A stretch of DNA of 64,000 nt from Trogon surrucura (lineage: Eukaryota; Chordata; Aves; Trogoniformes; Trogonidae). The notes under the pieces are model-generated. The model did not search any database and was not told where the DNA came from. It saw only the letters and a program-made list of their open reading frames with translations. The stretch spans positions 21,846,084-21,910,083 of the forward strand of contig CM036624.1 of assembly GCA_020746105.1 (NCBI GenBank). Direction: 5' to 3'. The translations under genes and the position numbers were made by a program. This document shows positions 1 to 13,900 of the stretch, piece by piece (the first letter of the stretch is position 1; each line of letters opens with the position of its first letter).

Positions 1-3000
1 AATCTCTTCTTCCTATGTTTGTGCATTAGTTACCCATGTATGGGGAAAAGATATTGTAATTGTGACTTTTTCATCCTTTTTTCAGCTGGAATCCTTTTGG
101 GGAGAGAGAAATACATTTTAAAATGCATTAAATCTAAAGCTGACAAGGTCCCCTGTATTGATGGCAGGAAAGTCTTTTGTGTTGTGAGCTGCTGTTACAC
201 GCATAGTAATTCAGTCATCTGCCAGTTAATCTTGAACTTGTCTGAACATTCTTGCTTTTTCTCTTTATGAGCCCCTCTCCAGACGTGATTTGTGATCCTG
301 TGAAATTACGTTTTTTCTTCTTATTAGAACCAATGTTCTCAGCTCTTTAGAGATGCATCATCTCTCACTGTTAAAGATGTAAGCATTTATTTTTGTCATC
401 AAAAAATTCAAAATGAGAAGGTAAAGGGCATAGTATAAAAAATTTGATCTCTATTTCCTGCTGCTGAGATAACAATGGTTTTAGCTGACTGTATGCTGAA
501 AGTTGGAATGACAAACATGGAGCAGAGGTCAATGTTTGGAAGTGCACGCGAACGCTGCTGTTCAGATCATAGAAATACAGAGAAAATCAGTGCTACTGAA
601 AGTATATCAGCGTTAGTGTACTTGCAAGAATACAGTCTTATCTCACAGTATTTGGTGTTTATTTCCTCAATTTTATTTTGAATTACAAAGACAAAGAGTG
701 TAGCATATCCAAGCTATTTTTTTTAATGCTAGTCAACTCATAGTCAATATGAAACTTGACTCCCTGCCTCAACCTTTAGTTCCCCTTTTTCCCTTTTTTT
801 TTTTTTTTTTAAAAAGTAGTGTGAAGCGAATGTCTGCCTTCTTGGGAGTACTTCCCAGAGCCCTGCTGTGGAGTTGTTAAGCCACTGCAATAATCTTCAG
901 TGATACAGAAATTGGGGTCTTGTATAAGGTCCTCTGAGCCCTTTTGTGTCCTTTCCAGCAGTTGCCAGTCCCTTTCTGCGAGCCTGCCAGAGAGACCGCA
1001 AATCAATCCCTTCCCCTTTCCCACTGAGTTTGAGCCAAAAGCAGAACTGTAAGTAGATTTACTGTTGAACAAGGCAGTGAAGTTTTGAATATTTATTTTT
1101 CATACTTTATTTTTACATTTTTTATTGTTTAGGTGACTTAAGGGAAGCATTTGCTGCTGCTGCAAACTGACACTCGGCAGAGTGATGTGACTGTACAACT
1201 CCACTTCTCATTTTTGTTCCAAGCTCCCGTGCAGACCCGTGGTACATACACGCTCTTTAGTGGCAGCCCATGATGTGTGGCCATCAGTGTGGCAACGCAG
1301 TCGACTTTCGCCTCCATCATCTGGCTGTTTGTGCATAGGGAAGTGTCCTTTTGTGCATAGAGAGGTATCCTGTATGCTTTGTGAAAGAGTGTTAGCACTA
1401 TATTCTCTTGGTGCTGCTACTGGAGAGCAAAATTCAAGTCCAGTCCTTGCTTTCATGATGCTAATACATTCTCATGCCCTCCTAGAAGATGGTGTTTTTC
1501 TTGGGGACTTACGAGGTAAGCCTTCCTTGCAGCACTGAAACCTGCAGCAAAGTACCTTTTGTGAAGAAAACGAGAAATAGTGAGATGGATTCTGTAAGGT
1601 AATGACAGAAGTCCTCTGAAAGGAGCTATATGCTGGCACAAGAGAAATCCTTTTCTCAAGAGACTACAACAGTCATAGGAGTATTTGACCATTTCTGTTA
1701 TGTTTAGAGGCAAAGCTACTTCTCATGCATTTGGGATCAAAGGATTTTTTTCCTTATTCTGGAACTGGCAGAGTTTTGCTTTGACTCCCAGAGTGAAGTG
1801 CAGCTCAATGTATTTTATTTTTTGTTTAGTGTTCTCCTGGTGATACTGCTGATCTTACCTACTATGAAATTTAACAAAAACCTAAGTTCTCTTTGACATA
1901 GGACAGAGAGTAACTGGATCAGATGCCCTTCTGTAATATTCTTCTATATTTTTACTACCGTCTTTTTTTATACTGTTTTTCCAAGTACTAGGGAAATACC
2001 AGCATGAAGTTAGATATTATGAAGAGCAGATAAAATGATAGATACTAGTAGGTAGATATTAAAGAAATACTATATTATAATATTATTAAGTATTATTATA
2101 TAGTGTAAGCTTTGGCTTCAGTGACCTTGAAATGCATCACCCCAGGATCTTGGGTACTAGTTGGTTGCTTAGCGAAACCCACACACAGGTAGTTACCCTG
2201 ATATTTTAGAGTGACATGCACCCTAAGACAGGGTTTAGTTCTGTGAACGTGTGTTTAATTTTTGAGAACTTTCTACTACAAAATGGAACACTGAAAAATT
2301 CAGCAGACTTCCTAGAAAAAAAACAAACTTGCTTTAGGGAGGGGCTGCAACTAGGTTTCCTGTCTATTTCTAGCCTTTTAAAAGTCATTATTTCTAATTT
2401 TTTGGAATTTAGTTTGGTAATAAGGTTGTTATGGAATCATTTCAGTTTATCAGTCTCACCTCTTGGGGGAATTTACTTATTTTGCGTTCTTTATGCTAAC
2501 TTCTGGAATCAGCACTTGATCAGTTATTTCATACTGTATTCTGCAAAAGTGAGAAGTGCCTAAGCCTTGTTTCCTACTTCTGACCAACATCTGTACTATT
2601 TGTCATCTTCTTCAGTTGATCTTGCTGCAGCGGTAAGTAAATTTGAAATTGATTCCTGTCAGAGCTGTTTTGTGTAAAAATTAATAAATTCAGAGAAGAT
2701 AGAAGGTAATAGAAAAGCTTCCAAACAGAATAAGGAGATTCAGCCCATCTGTGACACTCATAATTTAGTACCAGAATGACTTCAGCCTTTTGAGGGCACC
2801 TGCTCAGCAAATGTATTGGGCTGCCTTGAAATCCTGGAAGCTGTCTACCACTCAAGTTTCACTTTTTCCATAAGGATGATGTATCTTACCACAGTTTTAA
2901 AGGCTAGATATGAAATGTAGGAGGGAAAAGAAGACGTTTACTAGTTTAAAAACTCAGGACTTGATGTATCTCTAGTGCTTCAAGGTCTAACAACTGTAAA

Positions 3001-6000
3001 CAGGGCTTTTGAAAGCAAGAGAAACTATACAGAAAGAATGAGAAATTTCTACTTTTTTTTTTTTTCATTTCTTACTGAAGAGGGAGAGCAAACAGTTCCA
3101 CAGCTAAGCTGTCAGCTTCTGTTTCCAAATATTTAGGCTTCTGTGCTCCAAATATTCTGGCTTCATGTCTGTGTGTAATTGTTTCTGCTTCATGGTAGTA
3201 TCCTGGCACTGTGAAAGCAGCTTCCTTCCTCTACTTCAGATACTGTGAGGATGCAAGGATTTTTGTGTCGGTATATTTTCATTACAATTCACGAACCACT
3301 GTGTACCGATGTAGTCTCTAAAACACTTCTGCTCTGCATCTTCGCTAAGGTTCACAGCTATCAGCCATTTTAAGAAAGTGGCATACCTTACTAAGTGGAC
3401 CAGTAAAACTTCTTTACTTGTGTCTTTTACCAAGCATAGCCCAGCCTTTCTACTGTGCCTCCATAGAGACCAAGTTCATCATACTGAGTTACCACTTCAT
3501 GTCCTCTTAAATGAGAATAAAGTGAGTTCTGCACTTACCATGAATGCTGCATAAATGTCTTTTTGAGTATAAAGTCTCTGAGAGTTTTTTCTATTTCAGG
3601 TTTAAATATACTTGTTTTCCTTAAGAATCCTGTTCCACATACAATTCCTTGCAGATTGTGGGGTTTTTCAGGCTATACTTAGCTTTAAGAGTACTTTCTC
3701 CCTCTTCCCCCCAACCATGGGGGCGTTTTCTCCAGTTGTGAATCCGGTACTACAGGACTTCATTGATTTCTGTCCTCTGATAGTTTGTCCTTGTGTGTGG
3801 TTCTGCTCAGCATGAAGTCTGTGTCTTTGAAGCTGATGAATTCTTCATGGAGGCCACGTGCACCGAGTTGTTCACAAGGCTAGGAGGTGTGATGGTGGGG
3901 GAAGGGGTCACGATAGGCATTGCAAATATTCTGCAGTAGGCTTTTGCATTAATTCTACTGATATGAAATGTATTAGTATCTCCTGCTGACATGTGATATT
4001 AACATTTTTGCTGTGTGCAAGTGGATGATTGGATTGTCTGACATTTGAAAATTCCTATTTATTACAGCTCTCAAGTTCGCAAGCTGCTGTTTGACTAGAG
4101 TACATGGGTGGATGTATCCTATTTGTATTTCTAATGGAGTATTTCATCCTAATGGATAAAATTATACATGAAAATAGTATTTAGCACAAGATCTAGACTG
4201 TCTGCTTGGCTTTTTTGTTGTTGTTGTTGTTATCAAGGTAGATGATGTCTGTATGACCTTAAGAAAATCCTTATCTCATAAAAGAAAATAAATGCCTTTA
4301 GTCACATTACAAAGGAAAATGGTTCTGTTTCCTTGATCGGACTCGACACAACATCTTTGAAATTAATCTTGAGAAGTTCTTTGATTGATCTGGCTTTTTC
4401 TAGGTCACTGAGCTATATTTCCAAAGTGTTTATACAATCTATTGGAATCAATAAACAATTTAAACTGATGTAACTGCAGAATGTTTGCAAGTCCCAAGGA
4501 AAATTGAAAGTATGACAAAGAATACAGCTGTAGAAGTTTATTTTGTTTACCAGGACAAACAGTCATTGAAATGAAATTACTTTCCTTTCAACATAGCCAT
4601 ATGATAGTGACACCTTAATCAAATAAATAGGTAGCTGCTCATTTTAAAAACTCATTATTGGTGATTTTGGGCAAATGGAATCCCTTTATTTATACTCTAC
4701 AAAGCTGTGCTATAAAGCCTGTTCTATAAAGCATTTCCAATAGGAGAGTTGGAATATCATAAAGAGGTTTCACTTCAGATTATGGTTGTTACGTTTCAGG
4801 CAAGATTTTATTTTATTTTGAATTTCAGTTGGTATAAGTATTAACATCATGACTTTAAACGTGGATTAGACTCTATAGTTATTACTAAAACTAGACAGTA
4901 ACAATACTAGAAAAACTAATTTAAAAGAAGCCGATACTGTTTCTAATCACACTTAAGATTTTGATATTTGGGTTGTTTTTTTTTTTGTTTGGGGTTTTTT
5001 TGGTAAATTGCGGGGCGGGGGGGTGGAATGTGAGTGGCTAACGTTTCTTATACCACAGCGCACACTAGTGGATAGATCAATAAAATCAACTGAAGAAAGA
5101 AATTTAATAGTTCTTGAATTAGGTACTTAAATCTTCTTCTTGCAGAAATAGCCACGTATTTTCTAAATGAATACAATAGCAAGCTGGGTTTTCTTTTTTT
5201 TTTCCTGAAAGCAAATACATTTATCTCCAAGGATATTTGTAAATTTAAGATTAATAACAATGATCTGAAATCTTACATAGGAATTTCATAAAATTTATTT
5301 CCCAAAGGCAATCTATTCCAACTTAACTTCTCAGTGCCAGCAACCTGGATGCTGGAAGAAGAGCAGCTGCTGTATAAATAAGAGAAAATGCCTCGACTTC
5401 ATGGGTCTGTCTTTTATTTGTCAAATGGGAAATGACTCACTTCTGCTGCATCTAGGATGCGGATTTTTAAACATGCATTTTGGAGGTTCGTTAATATTAG
5501 TAAATGTTTGTAAATGCTAATGGGAAGTCATAGGATGATAGTATCACTCCAGCTCCTTTCCTTTACCTCTTTCTTTTTTCGAAACACCGCTAGTGACAGA
5601 GCCCGTGCATGGCAGTGCAGTACATCAAACTCTGCTTGGCTCTGTTAGGGAAGCAAATGTTACCGCCTGCTTAAGGGACTTAGACTTTTATTTCTTTAAA
5701 GGCAATACTTTCCTAACAGAATTCACAAACCCTTTTACTTTCTTTTAGGAAAAAATATGTGCGATTCTTTAGCGCAACAGATCGTTAAATTCTAGTATGC
5801 GAAAATAATTGAGCAGTATGGATTTGCCATACGTGCTGTTGGTTTTGAAACTAATTGTGAATGTTCAGCATGCTAATATGAGTGTTATAGCCAGCTTTGT
5901 GAAGGTTCTTGCCTGCAGCGATCCAAAGATAAACAGTGCTAAAAGTCATTAGAAATATGGAAAATACATCCCTCTATAGATTATATGATTCATCCTTTCA

Positions 6001-7811
6001 ATATTGTGTCATTTCTTGGCACATTTCTTGAAGATAAATAGAAACATTCAGAAATAGATGATTTGATTTAAGGAAGCTCATAAATGGGCTGAAAATATCA
6101 GGGCTGTTTAGAACAGAAAGTGGTATTTTGGAAAGGTAAGCAATAAGGAGTGAGCCCAAGTTGATTAGATACAAGAAAATTGAAGAAAGTTACTCAAAAG
6201 CAGAGGAGTGCTCACTTTCTACTTATATTTCTGTCTCTCTCTCCGATAATAGAAGGAATTATCTAGAAGATTGCAAAGAACTCCCTACCCTGCCTGTAAC
6301 CTTCAAGGCAGCCTGGCACTTCCCATTTTCAGGATCCTGCTTCCATTAATTTTAGTGTTGCCAAGTTGTTTTAGGTGGAAGCTTTCTACATGTACCTGAT
6401 TTGTTCTTTTGGAAGGAGCTGTATAGTTCTTTAGCTGTATTGAAATTTCTAGAGATTTGATAAAGGCAAACTAAACCAGGCATGATCAGACCGGGGATTT
6501 CGGAGTGATAGACAGGATAACACAGGGAATAAGATAAATTGGAAAGAAGAGGGCAGAAGGACTTGCAGTCCTAGTCCCACAAACCTATCCAGAGCCCACC
6601 GTTGAATCTCAGGATTCAGAATAATGGTATTTCTCCACTACATCAAATTTGTGAAGCCAGCTATCAAAGCATGTCGCTGTTTGTTGTGCTCCTAATCCAC
6701 CCAGAGCATGGCAGCTCAGTACTGCTTCTGGCCGTTGTTCTGGCTGCTTCAGCTCTCATCGCAGCGGTATGGCTTGCCAGGCCGCGGCTTGCCTGCTGAC
6801 CAGTGCTTCTGTTAGAATGATATCACATTGTGAGTTTTTATTTTCTTGGTGCAAAGTTCGGTTCTCAGAGGTTAGGAGACATTGAAATGAAGAAACACAA
6901 TCTCGATTCTATGATTTGGTGCCCTTTTTTCTATCCACTGTGATGAGCTTGTGCATGTAAATATTTCCTAACTGTTCTCCAGTAATTCTTTCCTTACGTT
7001 GATCTCTTTCTTTTTAAATAATACGTTTTGGAGTGTACTAACGTGTTTGCTGTATAAGCGATCCTTTTCTTAAAATCTTAGTTGCCTACCTTCACAGTCT
7101 GAGAATAACTATTAATATGACATTTCTGCCAGTTTCTGAACGTGCTGAGAAGTATGAGTGTAAGGGTGTTGAGTGGTTTTTGTTTTTTTTTTTACTGAAG
7201 TGGAAAAAATATGCTGCACAACATAAAAGAATAAAATCTAAAAGTAACTGTTGGGGTTTATGTCACTCACACAAGGAAGCTACCTGGGTTTTCATGTGAA
7301 AAAGCAACTTAAAAATGAAATTCCATCTTGTGAAATAAAGATTTTTGACTCTGCAGTTGTTTAACTCCATGGGCTTTCCAATCTGTGTGCATTGGAGTTA
7401 TCTTCCTGTTGATTTATGCCAATGAAAAGAATTTCATGTGTGTGATACTTCCTTTAAAAGAGGAAAATGAAACCTGATCACTGGGAATAGAATAACTATC
7501 TAGCTTTTCTATTCGGTAGGGACAATACAAACATTACAAAAATATTACTCAAGTTACAAAATGATCAACATTTTCTGTGTTTCACATCTTCTGTTGCTGT
7601 TGTGGATGCATCCTGTTTATGCACTGCTTTGAAATGTTTCTTTTCTTGTACCCCAGAGGAGAAAAAGAATCGAATCTAAACATTGTATATGCTCCAAACA
7701 GAAAAAAGTAATGCGTACTTCTTAATTTTAAAAAAGTAATAATCTGAGTCAAAGGCACGTGTGAGCTTTTCAACAAGAAAATACTTCTTCTGTTTGTTTT
7801 TCCTCTCACAG
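1..7811. other. SPATA6 intronic DNA, no secure exon
   Basis: AT-rich sequence in which the reading frames are short and scattered. Apart from the exon-like segment at 959-1048, a run of T (794-810) followed by A5, a (GTT)n patch near 4214-4231 and an AT-rich stretch near 2010-2105, I see nothing to annotate. The preceding SPATA6 exon, which should end in phase 2, was not found with confidence. Confidence 0.6.
959..1048 (+). other. Exon-like segment upstream in the SPATA6 region, unproven
   Basis: A 90-bp open segment lies between TCCTTTCCAG and CT|GTAAGT in a local GC-rich patch. Read in entry phase 2 and exit phase 2 it encodes SCQSLSASLPERPQINPF and then PFPTEFEPKAE, and it would splice in frame onto the exon at 7812. 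I see no clear match to the human residues expected there (region SPVLNRASLRER). It may therefore be a bird-specific cassette exon or chance. Confidence 0.25.
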
Positions 7812-7911
7812 ATTTAGCTCTGGTTGGCCTTCACCAGTGAACGGAGATGAGATCCATAAAAGAGTGAAAAATATTTTAAGGACACACAGTGCTAGACAGC
7901 GCCTAATGTTT
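7812..7911 (+). CDS. SPATA6: SPATA6 internal exon (GDEIHKRVKN segment)
   Basis: The 100-bp exon is preceded by a pyrimidine tract and CACAG and is followed by GTAAGTG. It starts with the last base of a split codon and encodes 33 residues, FSSGWPSPVNGDEIHK and onward to RQRLMF. In human SPATA6 the equivalent stretch reads FHSDWCSPSNCDEIHDRVKD, so the match is clear. The upstream exon must end in phase 2. Confidence 0.92.
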
Positions 7912-10900
7912 GTAAGTGTGACTGCAAACTAAATCCTTTCTTTTCTCCAAGATGGCTGAGGAAGAGAAGTGTGTCTACAGTTTGGAATTTATTATAATGT
8001 TGTCCTCTGAAGCAGTCTTGATTGTAGAAATACAGGTTTGGTACACAAGCTGAACAGTTCCACACTAATTCCCAGTAGCCTCGTTAAGCGTGGCTTTTAT
8101 GGACAACATGCATAGGTAACCCTCTCGCAGGTTACTGGGGACAATGCGGTTAGTTTTTTTAATATATCATTCCTCACTTCCAATTTAAGCAAAAATTATG
8201 TTACAGCTCCATAGAATATCAAGTCTCAACATGTTGTGCAGCTGCAATCAGCAGCTGCTTGTGTCCAGCTGTTTGTAAAGCTAATAGTATTCTTGAGATG
8301 TCTGCTTTTTTTTCTTAATTACCTGGCTTTCAATGAACAGAGCTCTTTATCTAATGAGATTATGCTTGGGATCAGAATATTTTGTCCTTGAGTCTAATGG
8401 CATTTTGAAGTGTGTTTTTAGACAGATAAAAAAATTACTATTGGAATTTTGAGGCAGTCAGTTGTGGCACAAGATCTCCTTGGCCAAAGTGTTGTACAAA
8501 CTGAATAACAAGGTTGTTCATGTGCAGAGAACTTAGGGTCTTAAATGTAATGTGAGGTAAAAGAAAGGCAAGATAAAAAGATGTAGGCATGAGAGGGAAG
8601 TAAGATTAAGATTAGGAGCTCTGATGAAATTATTATTTTTGTCTGACAATCTAGCACACAAATGTTACTGTTCAAAAGAGACGAGTCTGCCAAAGTGGAG
8701 AAAGACACCTTTGCTTCAGCTTCTCCTCGTAGAAGAAGGAGGGTTGGCAGAAATCTGCTTTTGAATGTTGCTGCAATTTTAAGTTACTGCTGTCCCCAGG
8801 TGTTGACCTTTCCCCTCTGAGGTAGCTTATTGTGTCAGTGGGAAGCATGGTAAAGAGCGAGAGCACCCTGACCTCACACCGCAGCACAGCAGCGACAGGC
8901 ATAACGCCCGCGCTGGCCTGGGAGCCGTGCTGGCTGGGATGGGGTGACTCCACCCACCACACTAAACCCATGACAGAGGGCTGGGGCAGAAGTGGGAGTT
9001 GTTGTCTCAATCTACTGCTACACAATGTGCTGAAGAGCATCTGTCTTAGCTCTGCAGTCTTGATTTATTTAGTTATTTATTGATTTGTTTGTTTGTTTAT
9101 TTACTTCCACAAATTTAGCCATCCTGGGCAGCTCCTTGTGTTGCCTGCATGCTTTCTTAATCTGGTTCTCCTTTCAATCTTCGTTTTTAGTTTAGTTAGT
9201 GTGCTTTTTTGAAAAAAAACTGCAAAATACCTTTTTGTCGTGCATGCTAAGACTTTGGTCTAGTTCATGCTGTACTTCCTTCACTTTGTATACAAATGTT
9301 ATGATCTTGTGAGCTGCTGCCTCTCAAGTAGAAGACGCCCATCATAATTTTGTGTGTCTCAGCCACTCCAAAATAGGTACAAACCATGTCAAATCCCTCT
9401 GTGATGTTTCAATAAACTTAAGATAACAAATAGGATTTCATGATGGTCCAGCACATACATGTAATGAAAGGTTGCACAGCCTGAACTATCTCCAGTGGTC
9501 CCTGACTACTTTCCTTGAACAGTAGACCATGACTTGGCTATAAGAGATTTACTAGTTTGTTAGGAGAGCTGGATGTCTGGTTACACGGTCTCTCCGTACA
9601 GTCATAAAGACTATTAGATGTAATAACAAGTAAAGGTGAATTGGATTGTTTTCTTCTGATTTACTTATTTTACTTACATAATTTCAAACATTTTAGCCTA
9701 GAATGACTTACACGTGTGCTGGTGTTCACATATTACTGCAGTATTGCACAAACGCACACAAATTTACAAGCATGGGGTTATATTTTTGAAGCTTTCAGTT
9801 GGCTTTCTGTCAGCGCACCTTGTCACTTCCAGTATCGTACTCTTGCTGGATACTCACATAAATTGATAAATAGAGATTAGGATTTTCTGTCTCCTGTTGG
9901 AAAACCTCATGTTTCTGCCTTAAAAAAATCCAGATTATCAGGGCATTGGGTAACATTTTTGAGTCTTTAATTACCAACCTGGTCAAACCAATGTTGGGAA
10001 AGGGCCATTTTTTTTCTTCATTTTCTTCCACTGAGCAAAATGAGTGGGACGATACTCCAGAGAAGTCTCGCAATGTCTGATGATTGTGTACAGCTAACTT
10101 GTGAAAGCTGTACTAACAGCAGCTGACCTGCTTAAAAGGAAAAAAAAAAGGAAAAAAAAAAGATCACGCCTGCTTGCAGCAAGTGCTGTAAGATACACCA
10201 GGATTGGTTGTGCTTTCCCAGATGGCCCAAAATCTAGGCTGCGTTATTGCAGAGTGGGTGGATGAGGTTAAATGGGTCATCCTGAAAGTGAGGGAAAGAG
10301 TAAAGGACGTGCGCTGGCAATGCAGTGAGTGGATCTTGGCTCCAATCTGGATCCTCTTCCAGACATCAAAAGGTTAAAAAGTATCTCTTATTTTGTTTTA
10401 TTTCAAAGAGCCTCATGCTAAATAACCATTCTCAGAAGCCTCCAGCTGTGTTTTCCAAAAATTTTGTTTCCGTAGTGCTCTGTAAAAATAGTGTGACTGG
10501 AGCTCTGCTGCGGATTCCTTTGGGTGTCCACGGCAGCTTTCTGCTATGACATTCTGACAGTATCGTAATGCTTCCATCTTTATTTTTGCTTTCCAGAACA
10601 TAATTTGCCCCTGGCTAATACTGCAGGATTTTATTTACCACTGTACCCCATTTCCTCCTCAGTGCTTTGTAGTCTGTGACTGCTGATGGAACAGTTTTCC
10701 TGTTTACAAACACACTTATTACCTTGTATTTCACCACAATAAATTGTGTTAGATTTTCCTTCATCCACACACCTGCTGTTCAGCTTGCTCTGCATCTTGC
10801 TGCCATCTACCACTATATTTATTGTCTTTCCTCCCAGTTTTGTGTGATTATTTTTAATGCAGTCTTTTTTTTTCCCCAGTTATTTCTTCTATAACATGAA

Positions 10901-13900
10901 AGATGATTTTTTTTTTTACTAATCTTCACAGCAATTGGCTTCTGCTGGAAGCATCACTTAGTATCACCTCTTAAGTAGTGGCTTTACTCTTCAGAGCAGA
11001 GTAAACATGGTTTGTGGTGGAATTGCTACCATCTTGTCTCAGGTGAGCAACTGGCTCCCTTCACACGAGGTGTTTTGTTTCTTGCTTACTAAGAGGCCAA
11101 ATACAGGTTAATTAATGTCTAGATATTATTTGGAAGGCAAGACTGCCTTCTGGCAACTTCTGGGCATACCACTGAAGGGTCATCAAGTGTGTCATAGTAT
11201 TTGTTAACGTTGGGTAGACGTTCTCAGCCCTGTGTGTGTAGGTATTCAGATGCATAGAATACTTTTGTCTGGTAAATGCATTAAGTGGAAAAGAGTAGCT
11301 TGTTATAAAAGCTAATAAATACCAAGTTTTAGGGTTTTTTTACTGTTTTCTGCAAGAAACAAAACTCAGTGAGCAGTAGTTTGTGTAGTGTTTTACCAAC
11401 ATATTTAATGGGAGTTTTTGAAGCTTGTGCTGTCTGCCTAGTTCAGTAGATCTACACAGTCTGGAAATTTTTTCCAGTTTATTACCTGAAAATTATTAGC
11501 TGAATTGTACTGAATTTAATTAAAAATGTTCATAAATGGCATTTGGCTCATTACACTTTGCCCCTTTCTCCCCCAAGAAATGTAAGCACTTTAATAGTCT
11601 TCTACTAAATGGAAGGAAAGTATTTTTCTAATGAGATCATTGTAATCAGAAAGCAAGGTAATGAGAATTTGATTTGTTTTTTTAGGATGAGAGTAACTTA
11701 TCAAAAGGAGACCTGATCAAGACAAGGGAATCTTTGCATAAAGCACCTTTATCCATGAGTGAACTGCAGACCAGGTATGGAGTTTTTCTCTGGCCAAGAC
11801 AGAACACTTATACTACTGATATTGCACTTGAAATTTAGCTAAAAAATTCTCTTCCTATTTTGAGCTATGTGATCTATCACACTGGGAAGTGGCTTCTGTA
11901 GGAGTTAGTCCTACCAAGCTCTTTCACTTAAAAGCAAAATACAGTTAACTATAATTATGCCTTTCATGCTGCTTGGTACTCTGTCAGTACAGTCTTCATA
12001 AAACACTGACTGTGAAACTGGACTTGGTCATAAAAATGACCCTTAGGCAGTAGTTTTTGGATTTTATCAACCAGAGAGAAAATGTCACTTTAAAAATAAC
12101 CAGTTGGTTATTTTTTCTTAAAACTATAAGAGTGCAAAAATAAAGTGAAGTTTATTTAGTAATATGGTTTGAAGCTGTTTTGTTGGGTTTTTTTCCATTA
12201 CACATATCTTTGAAGAACAGAAGCATCTTCAAAAAGCACAGCAGATATATGTGCTATAGCTTAGTGATGCAGCATGTTGTATTTCAGAAGACGTCTTGAA
12301 AACCTGTGATTTTGAAAACCTAATTTATGTAGGTTAGTTGCTCTGTGTATTCCTCACATAGATGGCTAGGGTTTCATTTGAATATTTTAAGTAAAAGACA
12401 CCAGCTGAATTTATTTTGACAACTTCTGTAGCAGAAGTGATCAGAATCGATGTACTCTATGTATGCACACAGTGTTTATCCAAAGTTTTAGTGACTTACC
12501 GGAGGAAAGATACTAAGCAATGTAAAATATTTTTGGGGTTGCATGACTTTTCTGGTTTTCTTTACATTAAGAGAGAAGTCCTGGAACTGTGGTGCTAAAT
12601 TTGAGAGGTCTTGACATTAGGAAAAAGGGGGTTTATTTTAATAATTAAATGTGATGCAGTATTTTGTAGCAAAGGCTTCTGGAATCACCACTGTATTCCA
12701 CTAAGAGGAGGGTGATTCAGGATGGGTATTATAGTTAACTTCTAATTGCAGTTAGTAAGCCCTAAAATATTTGTTAGTGGTTTGTTGCCTTTATAAAAAT
12801 TCCTGTAATTTTTAGTTAGCTGTGTGCAAGGGATCTGGTTCGTCAGATTTTCACATGTACATGAAGTTGCTACTGCAGTTGTTGGTATTTCTATGCCTGT
12901 GCTTACTCCTGTATCGCACGCGTTGCCTTTTTGATCCCTTATCCTTTGCCCTGACAGCTGCTGCAATTAAATTGTGTGGGATGTGTTTGTGAAAGTGCAA
13001 GTTTTTGTTTTGAGGCAGCTTAGGGACTTTGAGATTGATGCTGGAACTGCCGACCACGAAAAAAAAAGAAAAAAACAAGCCCTGATACTACCGAATCGTG
13101 AAGTGATGGGACGTGAAATGTGGCTCTCAAGTTGGGAAAGGACTGCTCTGTGGGTTTAGAGACCGGCAGCGCTGCTCCTGTTCGCTGAAGGGCGAGACAT
13201 AAAAGGACTCGAGGACAGTCTGATTGCTGAGTGTTTGCCACAGTGCTCATAAACAGCATACAAGGACAGAGACAGAGTTCATGGAAGGACATGGTACCGT
13301 CGACCAAATGTTGGCAGTAAAATGGAGGGATGATTGAAAACCACTGGGAGTAAGGAAAAGGTCTGTGTTTTGTGAAATATTTAGTATATGATTCACTCAG
13401 AAAAGAACTTCTGGGACTCTTAAAGGAGATGTATGAGGGAACAAAAGCATATGACAGGTATTTCAGAGCAGGGAGTTGCGTGCAGAAATCCTGCTGTTAA
13501 TATGATTTGTGAGTGTAATTCCCAGATTGCTTAGCTCATATTGTCAGCTGGTTTCCAGTTGGGACAGGAGAGGGACTCTTCCCTAGCTTGGCTATATCTT
13601 TGTCCATACCAGTGCTGAGTACCTCACCTGCAAGGACTGGCTAATGGAAATACATATACACACAATGCCACCTCCCCTCCAAAAAAAAACAAAGGGAGGG
13701 GAAATAAGGCTTTTATCTTTTTTTAAGTCCTTGTCAGTACCAGAATCAGGAACTTGTGAAAGTTACTATTGTTTTTTGAGTCTTTCCCTTACTGCAGTTA
13801 AAGTGGTTGGATTTTGAGTGTCCCTATGTAGATAAAGCTTTTAGTAGAAGAAAAGACAAGCACGAGGCTGACTGCAGGAAATGGATTGCAAGGAAAAGAG

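Larger units (their letters stand above)
7912..11685. other. SPATA6 intron
   Basis: A GT-AG intron of 3.8 kb. It contains a GC-rich island at about 8820-9010 of unknown origin, a TTTA/TTTG low-complexity patch at 9062-9105, an A-rich tract at 10134-10161 and the exon-like 10995-11042 segment. No other coding signal is seen. Confidence 0.7.

Noticed and set aside
2616-2632. 17-bp micro-exon before a strong GTAAGT donor in the SPATA6 region
   Set aside because: Its end phase fits, but it encodes LILLQ with no similarity to SPATA6, and the preceding pyrimidine tract alone is weak evidence.
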